Assembly (NCBI GenBank): GCA_963921195.1
Contig: OY992539.1
Span: 159,160,622-159,224,621 of the forward strand
Source: Pegoplata infirma
Lineage: Eukaryota; Arthropoda; Insecta; Diptera; Anthomyiidae
Length of the DNA stretch: 64,000 nucleotides
Reading direction: 5' to 3'
The position numbers were made by a program, and so were the translations under genes. The notes beneath the pieces are model-generated. The model saw only the letters and a list, made by a program, of their open reading frames with translations. It was not told the DNA's origin and searched no databases. Shown piece after piece: positions 51,705 through 61,700 of this stretch; position 1 is the stretch's first letter, and every line of letters begins with the position of its first letter.

Positions 51705-51709
51705 AATGC
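51705..51709 (+). repeat. LTR element target-site duplication, left copy
   Basis: The sequence aatgc precedes the left LTR and is repeated at 55728-55732 after the right LTR. Intact monomers carry it once (tttcaaatgcctttgc). A 5-bp duplication with TG...CA ends is normal for LTR retrotransposons. Confidence 0.9.
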
Positions 51710-52285
51710 TGTACGAGTTTTTTGAGGGTTATTTTACAAATAAATCCCTCTTTTTTTAATTTAATAAAAACACAATTTATTTTAATTTTCAATGTTTATA
51801 TAAAAGTTTATTTAATAGAAAAAGATTGCATTCGATTAGATATATGCAGCACGGCAGTAACAATAATTAACAAAACACAAACAATATCAGCACGGCAGAA
51901 ACATAAATAACAAGAATTGACAAGAAATAATGCAGCGCGGCAGAACTATATTTAACAAAGATCATTTAACGATTCAATTTACATTTATTTGGCAAATTAT
52001 TATTATTAAAATATTACAAAAAGGAACAACAACAACATGTGTATAAAACCGGTTTTGAGCGAGAGCACAACTTAAAGAATATAACAAAAGAAAGTAAAAC
52101 ACACGAACAGTGCGTGTCACAAAAAAAACGGACAAAACTACAATTCACAGTAGAAACATAATAAAAACTACGAAAAATAGTTAAATTAATAAAAATAAAG
52201 AAAATTATTAAGTTTTCATAAAATAATTTATTATAAATAAAAAATATGAGAAATACGTCGAAAAACAGCATATTTTGCACGAACA
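51710..52285 (-). repeat. 3' LTR (576 bp)
   Basis: On the element strand this begins TGTTCGTGC and ends CTCGTACA. A possible polyadenylation signal AATAAA lies at 51807-51812 near its 3' end. Three degenerate copies of cagcacggcag (plus strand 51847, 51888, 51933) are spaced 41 and 45 bp apart. It differs from the other LTR by one extra T, by g for t in the tttaata[g/t]aaaaa word, and by gcatatttt for gcatgtttt. Confidence 0.93.
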
Positions 52286-52297
52286 TTCTCCCCCACT
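52286..52297 (-). promoter_or_regulatory. Polypurine tract
   Basis: The element strand reads AGTGGGGGAGAA immediately before the 3' LTR. This is the expected place and composition for the primer of plus-strand DNA synthesis. The MITE insertion lies immediately upstream of it. Confidence 0.85.
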
Positions 52298-52299
52298 AA
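52297..52299 (+). repeat. MITE target-site duplication TAA, left copy
   Basis: The 3-bp TAA here and at 52888-52890 flank the CAAGGG...CCCTTG ends. TAA/TTA target duplications are typical of PIF/Harbinger elements. The boundary is inferred from TIR symmetry; no empty site is available in this window. Confidence 0.6.
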
Positions 52300-52887
52300 C
52301 AAGGGAAGTATCTCAACCCTTATGAACCGATTTGCCTGAAACTTGAAATATATATAAAAGAGACGATTTTAAGGTTGGGGTGTCTCGGATTTTCGGCCAT
52401 ATCGGTGTTTAATAATTTCGTTGTCCCCTTATGAAACAATGTGGACCTTCGGGAAAATTTCGATAACTCCCGAACTAACAGGAATATCGACTAGAGCAAA
52501 AATACGTGTCGAATTAAATTTAATAAAGATTATTTCGTATTCATATGGATATCGTAGGGGTATGTCTTCATATAAATACCCCCTAAAATTTACACATTTT
52601 CATTAAAAAAATATTTAACGAAGCTGAATTTTTACAAGGTTGTACCACCGTTGGATAGGCATTAAAAAGACCTTTTTTCTCATATGTAAACATCATATGG
52701 TTTCTTTGAAAGAAATGGCTGAAAAATCCAAAAAACGATTTTTTCGCCATTTTTTGACCCATGTTTTGAACCCTTAAATCCCCGATATGGCCGATAAGCC
52801 GAGACACCCCAACCTTAGAATTGTCTCTTTTTTATATATTTTAAGTTTCAGGCAAATCGGTTCATAAGGGTTGAGATACTTCCCTTG
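52300..52887. mobile_element. 588-bp MITE with 106-bp terminal inverted repeats
   Basis: The arms 52300-52405 and 52782-52887 are inverted copies, gap-free and about 93% identical, beginning CAAGGGAAGTATCTCAACCC. The TAA flanks suggest a PIF/Harbinger-type non-autonomous element, with modest certainty. The 376-bp centre has no transposase and only short meaningless frames. It is nested in the LTR element, so it inserted later, or was carried by that element if other copies have it. Its right arm provides the end of the LTR-element ORF. Confidence 0.85.
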
Positions 52888-54640
52888 TAAGTACGACTGT
52901 ACTTAAACCATTTAAGGAATAAGTACCAGCAGTTTTTTTTTTTTTTAAGTTTGTAACATATATCAGATTTAGTAAATATATATCCTCATAAGTATCAAAA
53001 TAACTAATAATCAGCGATTTAAATATGTTAATTGTTGAATTTTCATAAATAAGAATAAAGAAGCCATTTTGATATTTTTGTTTAAAAAATGTTTTTGTCG
53101 TAAGTTTTAAAATCGCAGCAAATTTAGACTCATCAAGATTTGTTTTTAAACAATCTCTTAAAAATTGGTTTGTATACGTAGTTATTATTTGTTGTAGAAA
53201 ATTGTCATCAGCTCTGACATATGATATTAAGGAACAAATAGTTGTAAAATCAGCATATTTAGTTGTATACACAAATTCATTAACAATGACAGCATTAGTC
53301 AAAACAGGAATGGAAGCATCAGTAGTCTCAAAAGTAGCCGAAGAGTTAGCAGTATTTGTGTCAATAGCAAGATCAGCAATGTCATTAGCAAAATTTGTAA
53401 CGTTATTAATTTGTGCAGCTTTAGTTTTGAAAGTCATATCAGAAATTCTACCAGATATATATTCAGCAGATGTGTTGGCAAAAGTAGTATTGTCAGAAGA
53501 AGCAGCAGTTGTTGTGGCAGAAAAATCAATTGTCGAAGTTGCAATAGTTATTTTATTAACATTATAATCAGCTGTTGAATTTATTAAATTGGTGCTTGTT
53601 GTTTTTGTAGTATTAGGAATATGTAAAGCGAGAGTCGTAGATTTAGTTTTTGTTGATTTGGTAGACATTTTGTTATAAGTAGCAGTTGTTGGCATATAGA
53701 AATCATCATGTTTAGAAAAGTACTCATCTGATATTGTAGAAATAGCATTAGTAACATTAGTAGCAGCAGGGAAATCAGAAGTTGAAATAGTATCAATTGT
53801 CGGAACAGCTGTGGTAGTATTATTTGCGTTAATAGCAACAGTGGAGATATTGGAAGAATTAAGATTTAGCAAAGCAGCATTAGTCGTAGCAAAAGATTTC
53901 GTTGTAGATGTAGTAGGTTTATCAGAATTTTTAGCAGTTGTATTAGCAATAATAAGCGAAGTATAATTAGCAGATGTGGAGCTGTAAGCAGATGCAGAAT
54001 TAGAAGTAGTGACAGCAGTGATTTTAGAAGTAGAAATTGTAGATGAAGAATTTTTAACAGCAGCAGAATTAGAAGTATTGACAGCATTGATATTAGAAGA
54101 AGAAATTTTAGATGAAGAATTTTTAGCAGCAGCAGAACAATCGCCTGGGTTCGTTGATATTGCAGAAATTTTCGATAAAGTATTGGTAAGAGTAGAATTA
54201 CAAGCAGCAAGCGTAGAAAAAGAAGAAGAAGCTGCATATTCAGCAGGGGTTGTAAAAGTAGAAGCATTGGATTTCATAGAAGAGGTATCGGATGTAGAAA
54301 ATGGGTAAGGAGTAAATTTAGCAATGATGGTAGAAAAAGGATCACATAAATTTGGTGATTTGGAAGCAGAGTATTCACTTATTCGATCAAGTAATTCACC
54401 TTTTATATCAAAAAAGGTGTCTTGAAATAAGAGATAGATTTTATCACGTGCTCTTTCGTCTACTTGTATTTCCTTTAACTGCTTAAAGAAATAATCTATT
54501 TCATCAGACACACATTTGACAACGCCTATAGATTTGACATCTCTTGAATTATACCACTTTATTGTCTTTTGTAGTAGTTCCAGCAAATCCTTTTCACGTT
54601 CAATAATATTCTTTTCCATTTTATTTAAATTTACACTCAT
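52862..54640 (-). CDS. Unrecognised gag-like ORF of the LTR element, 592 aa
   Basis: I do not recognise a family. By position (after primer site and leader) it should be the gag-type structural protein. Residues 1-95 are charged and mostly helical in appearance, with a likely coiled coil (about 8-60: EREKDLLELLQKTIKWY, then FFKQLKEIQ). Residues about 114-445 are extremely rich in Ser, Thr, Asn and Ala and probably disordered; they include a 23-residue tandem duplication at 174-219. Residues about 450-565 look folded, rich in Phe, Tyr and Ile, followed by KKKK coded by part of a 14-A run. There is no CCHC knuckle, protease DTG or YxDD. The last eight residues (TREVSQPL) and the TGA are read from the inverted repeat of the MITE. 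The ATG at 54640 is the first in frame. Confidence 0.7.
   Translation of the reverse strand: MSVNLNKMEKNIIEREKDLLELLQKTIKWYNSRDVKSIGVVKCVSDEIDYFFKQLKEIQVDERARDKIYLLFQDTFFDIKGELLDRISEYSASKSPNLCDPFSTIIAKFTPYPFSTSDTSSMKSNASTFTTPAEYAASSSFSTLAACNSTLTNTLSKISAISTNPGDCSAAAKNSSSKISSSNINAVNTSNSAAVKNSSSTISTSKITAVTTSNSASAYSSTSANYTSLIIANTTAKNSDKPTTSTTKSFATTNAALLNLNSSNISTVAINANNTTTAVPTIDTISTSDFPAATNVTNAISTISDEYFSKHDDFYMPTTATYNKMSTKSTKTKSTTLALHIPNTTKTTSTNLINSTADYNVNKITIATSTIDFSATTTAASSDNTTFANTSAEYISGRISDMTFKTKAAQINNVTNFANDIADLAIDTNTANSSATFETTDASIPVLTNAVIVNEFVYTTKYADFTTICSLISYVRADDNFLQQIITTYTNQFLRDCLKTNLDESKFAAILKLTTKTFFKQKYQNGFFILIYENSTINIFKSLIISYFDTYEDIYLLNLIYVTNLKKKKTAGTYSLNGLSTVVLTREVSQPL
53984..54121 (-). 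repeat. 69-bp in-frame tandem duplication in the LTR-element ORF
   Basis: Two adjacent 23-codon units encode NSSSKISSSNINAVNTSN... and NSSSTISTSKITAVTTSN.... Matching bases lie 69 bp apart (54042 and 54111), so the reading frame is preserved. This shows how the Ser/Thr/Asn region can expand. Confidence 0.85.
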
Positions 54641-55129
54641 TATTTCATTTATACATACTCAGTTCCAACATAGATTCAAAAAAGTAGATTTCCAATTAAG
54701 TGCAGTTTAGACCAATTAAAAAGGTAGTTTTCAGCAGAAAATTTTCATCAAACTTTTCCTTTGATTTACACAGCACAAACGTTTATAACCATTTAAAAGC
54801 TCTTCAAATATCACTTGTTAAATCAGAATAACAAAATCACAATTCGCCATTTATTTTCAAAACAGTTTAAAATTTTAATTATAAATTTAAAGTCCGTTGT
54901 TTTTTAATTCCTTTAAAGCTCTGACCACTAAAACCACTAATTCTAGCAACAATATTCCACAAAACATTTATCAGACGCAGCACATACAGTTAACGCAGAA
55001 GAGTACAGGCACAATATTTATTTATTATAGCACATAAGCAATTAAATTTGATTTACATAAAACAAAAGCGCGGGCCAGGAAGACAGCAGGCTATGTGTCA
55101 GCGTTAATCACAATTTATATGAGAATTAT
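54641..55129 (-). other. Leader of the LTR element
   Basis: About 490 bp lie between the primer binding site and the ATG. The stretch is AT-rich with no long frame. In LTR elements this part normally holds splice-donor and RNA packaging signals; I see nothing specific that can be assigned. Confidence 0.6.
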
Positions 55130-55147
55130 TCCCGGGTTTCGGCACCA
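55130..55147 (-). promoter_or_regulatory. Primer binding site, tRNA-Phe type
   Basis: The element strand reads TGGTGCCGAAACCCGGGA, starting five bases inside the 5' LTR end. It is complementary to a tRNA 3' end whose acceptor stem would begin GCCGAAA. From memory this is the animal tRNA-Phe(GAA). The 18-nt match including CCA supports a functional minus-strand primer site. Confidence 0.88.
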
Positions 55148-55152
55148 AAAAA

Positions 55153-55727
55153 TGTACGAGTTTTTTGAGGGTTATTTTACAAATAAATCCCTCTTTTTTA
55201 ATTTAATAAAAACACAATTTATTTTAATTTTCAATGTTTATATAAAAGTTTATTTAATATAAAAAGATTGCATTCGATTAGATATATGCAGCACGGCAGT
55301 AACAATAATTAACAAAACACAAACAATATCAGCACGGCAGAAACATAAATAACAAGAATTGACAAGAAATAATGCAGCGCGGCAGAACTATATTTAACAA
55401 AGATCATTTAACGATTCAATTTACATTTATTTGGCAAATTATTATTATTAAAATATTACAAAAAGGAACAACAACAACATGTGTATAAAACCGGTTTTGA
55501 GCGAGAGCACAACTTAAAGAATATAACAAAAGAAAGTAAAACACACGAACAGTGCGTGTCACAAAAAAAACGGACAAAACTACAATTCACAGTAGAAACA
55601 TAATAAAAACTACGAAAAATAGTTAAATTAATAAAAATAAAGAAAATTATTAAGTTTTCATAAAATAATTTATTATAAATAAAAAATATGAGAAATACGT
55701 CGAAAAACAGCATGTTTTGCACGAACA
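55153..55727 (-). repeat. 5' LTR (575 bp)
   Basis: This is the upstream LTR on the element strand, expected to hold the promoter. It carries the same three cagcacggcag-type repeats as the other LTR. A weak TATA-like word (TTTATACA on the element strand) lies in the tgtataaaaccgg region near 55481-55493, but I would not assign a start site from it. Confidence 0.93.
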
Positions 55728-58700
55728 AATGCCTTTGCACGAATTTAAATCTTTTTCAATAAAGTTTAAATAGAATAAAAGAGATTGCTCGATTTTAAAT
55801 TTTTAAAAAAAATTATTTTTTCAAAAATGATAAACTTGTAATTTTTCGTAGTCTGGAGACCTTTTACTTTCAACGGCTGTATCTCTGCAACTATTGCTCC
55901 GATTTCGTCAAAATAACAAAAAAATAAAAGATTGAGACTTTATCTTTCCTCTGGAACCAAATGTGATACAATCGGGCTGGTACTTACAGAGATATATGCA
56001 TTTATGCAAAGTTTTTTTTTCATTTTTATGAGAAACCCATTATTTAAGGTTTTTTGGAGACCCTCATTTTTAAATTGCTATAACTCGATAAATAATGATC
56101 CGATTTTGACTCTATAAAAACTAGAATGCATAAGTATATTAGCTTTATCATGACTGAAAAAATTTAAGACTATCAGACTAGTATTAACAGATATTTATGC
56201 ATTCATATCAAAAATATTTTCGGGTTACTTGTAATAACTTGAAATGGCTATATCAAGGTTACCATTATATCGATTTCAAATGCCTTTGCACGAATTTAAA
56301 TCTTTTTCAATAAAGTTTAAATAGAATAAAAGAGATTGCTCGATTTTAAATTTTTAAAAAAAATTTTTTTTCAAAAATGATAAACTTGTAATTTTTCGTA
56401 GTCTGGAGACCTTTTACTTTCAACGGCTGTATCTCTGCAACTATTGCTCCGATTTTGTCAAAATAACAAAAAAATAAAAGATTGAGACTTTATCTTTCCT
56501 CTGGAACCAAATGTGAGACAATCGGGCTGGTACTTACAGAGATATATGCATTTATGCAAAGTTTTTTTTTTTCATTTTTATGAGAAACCCATTATTTAAG
56601 GTTTTTTGGAGACCCTCATTTTTAAATTGCTATAACTCGGTAAATAATGATCCGATTTTGACTCTATAAAAACAAGAATGCATAAGTATATTAGCTTTAT
56701 CATGACAGAAAAAATTTAAGACTATCAGACTAGCATTAACAGATATTTATGCATTCATATCAAAAATATTTTCGGGTTACTTGTAATAACTTGAAATGGC
56801 TATATCAAGGTTACCATTATATCGATTTCAAATGCCTTTGCACGAATTTAAATCTTTTTCAATAAAGTTTAAATAGAATAAAAGAGATTGCTCGATTTTA
56901 AATTTTTAAAAAAAAAATATTTTTTCAAAAATGATAAACTTGTAATTTTTCGTAGTCTGGAGACCTTTTACTTTCAACGGCTGTATCTCTGCAACTATTG
57001 CTCCGATTTCGTCAAAATAACAAAAAAATAAAAGATTGAGACTTTATCTTTCCTCTGGAACCAAATGTGAGACAATCGGGCTGGTACTTACAGAGATATA
57101 TGCATTTATGCAAAGTTTTTTTTTCATTTTTATGAGAAACCCATTATTTAAGGTTTTTTGGAGACCCTCATTTTTAAATTGCTATAACTCGATAAATAAT
57201 GATCCGATTTTGACTCTATAAAAACTAGAATGCATAAGTATATTAGCTTTATCATGACTGAAAAAATTTAAGACTATCAGACTAGTATTAACAGATATTT
57301 ATGCATTCATATCAAAAATATTTTCGGGTTACTTGTAATAACTTGAAATGGCTATATCAAGGTTACCATTATATCGATTTCAAATGCCTTTGCACGAATT
57401 TAAATCTTTTTCAATAAAGTTTAAATAGAATAAAAGAGATTGCTCGATTTTAAATTTTTAAAAAAAAATATTTTTTCAAAAATGATAAACTTGTAATTTT
57501 TCGTAGTCTGGAGACCTTTTACTTTCAACGGCTGTATCTCTGCAACTATTGCTCCGATTTCGTCAAAATAACAAAAAAATAAAAGATTGAGACTTTATCT
57601 TTCCTCTGGAACCAAATGTGAGACAATCGGGCTGGTACTTACAGAGATATATGCATTTATGCAAAGTTTTTTTTTTTTTCATTTTTATGAGAAACCCATT
57701 ATTTAAGGTTTTTTGGAGACCCTCATTTTTAAATTGCTATAACTCGATAAATAATGATCCGATTTTGACTCTATAAAAACTAGAATGCATAAGTATATTA
57801 GCTTTATCATGACAGAAAAAATTTAAGACTATCAGACTAGTATTAACAGATATTTATGCATTCATATCAAAAATATTTTCGGGTTACTTGTAATAACTTG
57901 AAATGGCTATATCAAGGTTACCATTATATCGATTTCAAATGCCTTTGCACGAATTTAAATCTTTTTCAATAAAGTTTAAATAGAATAAAAGAGATTGCTC
58001 GATTTTAAATTTTTAAAAAAAATTATTTTTTCAAAAATGATAAACTTGTAATTTTTCGTAGTCTGGAGACCTTTTACTTTCAACGGCTGTATCTCTGCAA
58101 CTATTGCTCCGATTTCGTCAAAATAACAAAAAAAATAAAAGATTGAGACTTTATCTTTCCTCTGGAACCAAATGTGAGACAATCGGGCTGGTACTTACAG
58201 AGATATATGCATTTATGCAAAGTTTTTTTTTCATTTTTATGAGAAACCCATTATTTAAGGTTTTTTGGAGACCCTCATTTTTAAATTGCTATAACTCGAT
58301 AAATAATGATCCGATTTTAACTCTATAAAAACTAGAATGCATAAGTATATTAGCTTTATCATGACAGAAAAAATTTAAGACTATCAGACTAGTATTAACA
58401 GATATTTATGCATTCATATCAAAAATATTTTCGGGTTACTTGTAATAACTTGAAATGGCTATATCAAGGTTACCATTATATCGATTTCAAATGCCTTTGC
58501 ACGAATTTAAATCTTTTTCAATAAAGTTTAAATAGAATAAAAGAGATTGCTCGATTTTAAATTTTTAAAAAAATTTTTTTTTTCAAAAATGATAAACTTG
58601 TAATTTTTCGTAGTCTGGAGACCTTTTACTTTCAACGGCTGTATCTCTGCAACTATTGCTCCGATTTTGTCAAAATAACAAAAAAAATAAAAGATTGAGA

Positions 58701-61700
58701 CTTTATCTTTCCTCTGGAACCAAATGTGAGACAATCGGGCTGGTACTTACAGAGATATATGCATTTATGCAAAGTTTTTTTTTTTTCATTTTTATGAGAA
58801 ACCCATTATTTAAGGTTTTTTGGAGACCCTCATTTTTAAATTGCTATAACTCGGTAAATAATGATCCGATTTTGACTCTATAAAAACAAGAATGCATAAG
58901 TATATTAGCTTTATCATGACAGAAAAAATTTAAGACTATCAGACTAGTATTAACAGATATTTATGCATTCATATCAAAAATATTTTCGGGTTACTTGTAA
59001 TAACTTGAAATGGCTATATCAAGGTTACCATTATATCGATTTCAAATGCCTTTGCACGAATTTAAATCTTTTTCAATAAAGTTTAAATAGAATAAATGAG
59101 ATTGCTCGATTTTAAATTTTTAAAAAAAAATATTTTTTCAAAAATGATAAACTTGTAATTTTTCGTAGTCTGGAGACCTTTTACTTTCAACGGCTGTATC
59201 TCTGCAACTATTGCTCCGATTTCGTCAAAATAACAAAAAAATAAAAGATTGAGACTTTATCTTTGCTCTGGAACCAAATGTGAGACAATCGGGCTGGTAC
59301 TTACAGAGATATATGCATTTATGCAAAGTTTTTTTTTCATTTTTATGAGAAACCCGTTATTTAAGGTTTTTTGGAGACCCTCATTTTTAAATTGCTATAA
59401 CTCGATAAATAATGATCCGATTTTGACTCTATAAAAACTAGAATGCATAAGTATATTAGCTTTATCATGACAGAAAAAATTTAAGACTATCAGACTAGTA
59501 TTAACAGATATTTATGCATTCATATCAAAAATATTTTCGGGTTACTTGTAATAACTTGAAATGGCTATATCAAGGTTACCATTATATCGATTTCAAATGC
59601 CTTTGCACGAATTTAAATCTTTTTCAATAAAGTTTAAATAGAATAAAAGAGATTGCTCGATTTTAAATTTTTAAAAAAAATTATTTTTTCAAAAATGATA
59701 AACTTGTAATTTTTCGTAGTCTGGAGACCTTTTACTTTCAACGGCTGTATCTCTGCAACTATTGCTCCGATTTCGTCAAAATAACAAAAAAATAAAAGAT
59801 TGAGACTTTATCTTTCCTCTGGAACCAAATGTGAGACAATCGGGCTGGTACTTACAGAGATATATGCATTTATGCAAAGTTTTTTTTTTTTTTCATTTTT
59901 ATGAGAAACCCATTATTTAAGGTTTTTTGGAGACCCTCATTTTTAAATTGCTATAACTCGATAAATAATGATCCGATTTTGACTCTATAAAAACTAGAAT
60001 GCATAAGTATATTAGCTTTATCATGACAGAAAAAATTTAAGACTATCAGACTAGTATTAACAGATATTTATGCATTCATATCAAAAATATTTTCGGGTTA
60101 CTTGTAATAACTTGAAATGGCTATATCAAGGTTACCATTATATCGATTTCAAATGCCTTTGCACGAATTTAAATCTTTTTCAATAAAGTTTAAATAGAAT
60201 AAAAGAGATTGCTCGATTTTAAATTTTTAAAAAAAATTATTTTTTCAAAAATGATAAACTTGTAATTTTTCGTAGTCTGGAGACCTTTTACTTTCAACGG
60301 CTGTATCTCTGCAACTATTGCTCCGATTTCGTCAAAATAACAAAAAAAATAAAAGATTGAGACCTTATCTTTCCTCTGGAACCAAATGTGAGACAATCGG
60401 GCTGGTACTTACAGAGATATATGCATTTATGCAAAGTTTTTTTTTCATTTTTATGAGAAACCCATTATTTAAGGTTTTTTGGAGACCCTCATTTTTAAAT
60501 TGCTATAACTCGATAAATAATGATCCGATTTTAACTCTATAAAAACTAGAATGCATAAGTATATTAGCTTTATCATGACAGAAAAAATTTAAGACTATCA
60601 GACTAGTATTAACAGATATTTATGCATTCATATCAAAAATATTTTCGGGTTACTTGTAATAACTTGAAATGGCTATATCAAGGTTACCATTATATCGATT
60701 TCAAATGCCTTTGCACGAATTTAAATCTTTTTCAATAAAGTTTAAATAGAATAAAAGAGATTGCTCGATTTTAAATTTTTAAAAAAAAATTTTTTTTCAA
60801 AAATGATAAACTTGTAATTTTTCGTAGTCTGGAGACCTTTTACTTTCAACGGCTGTATCTCTGCAACTATTGCTCCGATTTTGTCAAAATAACAAAAAAA
60901 TAAAAGATTGAGACTTTATCTTTCCTCTGGAACCAAATGTGAGACAATCGGGCTGGTACTTACAGAGATATATGCATTTATGCAAAGTTTTTTTTTTTCA
61001 TTTTTATGAGAAACCCATTATTTAAGGTTTTTTGGAGACCCTCATTTTTAAATTGCTATAACTCGGTAAATAATGATCCGATTTTGACTCTATAAAAACA
61101 AGAATGCATAAGTATATTAGCTTTATCATGACAGAAAAAATTTAAGACTATCAGACTAGTATTAACAGATATTTATGCATTCATATCAAAAATATTTTCG
61201 GGTTACTTGTAATAACTTGAAATGGCTATATCAAGGTTACCATTATATCGATTTCAAATGCCTTTGCACGAATTTAAATCTTTTTCAATAAAGTTTAAAT
61301 AGAATAAATGAGATTGCTCGATTTTAAATTTTTAAAAAAAATTATTTTTTCAAAAATGATAAACTTGTAATTTTTCGTAGTCTGGAGACCTTTTACTTTC
61401 AACGGCTGTATCTCTGCAACTATTGCTCCGATTTCGTCAAAATAACAAAAAAATAAAAGATTGAGACTTTATCTTTCCTCTGGAACCAAATGTGAGACAA
61501 TCGGGCTGGTACTTACAGAGATATATGCATTTATGCAAAGTTTTTTTTTTTCATTTTTATGAGAAACCCATTATTTAAGGTTTTTTGGAGACCCTCATAT
61601 TTAAATTGCTATAACTCGATAAATAATGATCCGATTTTGACTCTATAAAAACTAGAATGCATAAGTATATTAGCTTTATCATGACAGAAAAAATTTAAGA

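Larger units (their letters stand above)
21926..51709 (+). repeat. Satellite block 3 (551-bp family), longest block
   Basis: About 54 monomers run without inversion from the TIR element to the LTR element. Type a, b and c monomers alternate. A 5-bp deletion variant (aactgcataag for aactagaatgcataag) recurs near 25612, 28917, 31117, 33868 and 35533, at spacings of 6, 4, 5 and 3 monomers. A variant accatgatatcg occurs at about 24102 and 25203, two monomers apart, and aatactttcggg at about 33410 and 34509, also two apart. These mark local 2-mer and larger amplifications. No gene is seen. Confidence 0.97.
51710..55727 (-). mobile_element. Non-autonomous LTR retrotransposon with a single ORF
   Basis: This 4018-bp element is read on the minus strand. 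It has a 5' LTR (55727-55153), a tRNA-Phe type primer site, a leader of about 510 bp, one 592-codon ORF, a polypurine tract and a 3' LTR (52285-51710). No protease, integrase or reverse transcriptase motif appears in any frame, and after subtracting the inserted MITE there is no room for pol. The LTRs differ at only three positions in 576 (one T-run length change and two substitutions), so insertion is recent. Mobility must depend on enzymes from another element. The superfamily (Ty3/gypsy, BEL/Pao or Copia) cannot be decided without pol. Confidence 0.92.

Noticed and set aside
7778..51709. CRISPR-like or rDNA-spacer array
   Set aside because: Repeats are about 551 bp, contiguous and without spacers, and there is no rRNA sequence or cas gene. 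It is eukaryotic satellite DNA.
51623..51910. Plus-strand 95-residue frame crossing the satellite/LTR junction
   Set aside because: It spans an insertion boundary of a minus-strand element, so it cannot be an ancestral gene.
52014..52286. Minus-strand 90-94-residue frame inside each LTR (also 55456-55740)
   Set aside because: It is AT-driven, Phe/Ile-rich and starts at or near the LTR boundary. No domain is recognisable; it is probably chance.
52421..52606. 61-residue plus-strand frame in the MITE
   Set aside because: It is short, lies between inverted repeats of a non-coding element and shows no recognisable domain.
53202..53567. Plus-strand and alternate minus-strand frames opposite the 592-residue ORF (also 53584-54308)
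   Set aside because: These are shadows produced by repetitive Ser/Thr/Ala/Asn codons in the true frame. They have no start context or domain.
55130..55147. tRNA-Phe gene fragment
   Set aside because: Only 18 nt including CCA match, placed exactly where a primer binding site belongs. Genomic tRNA genes of animals do not encode CCA, so it is not a tRNA gene.
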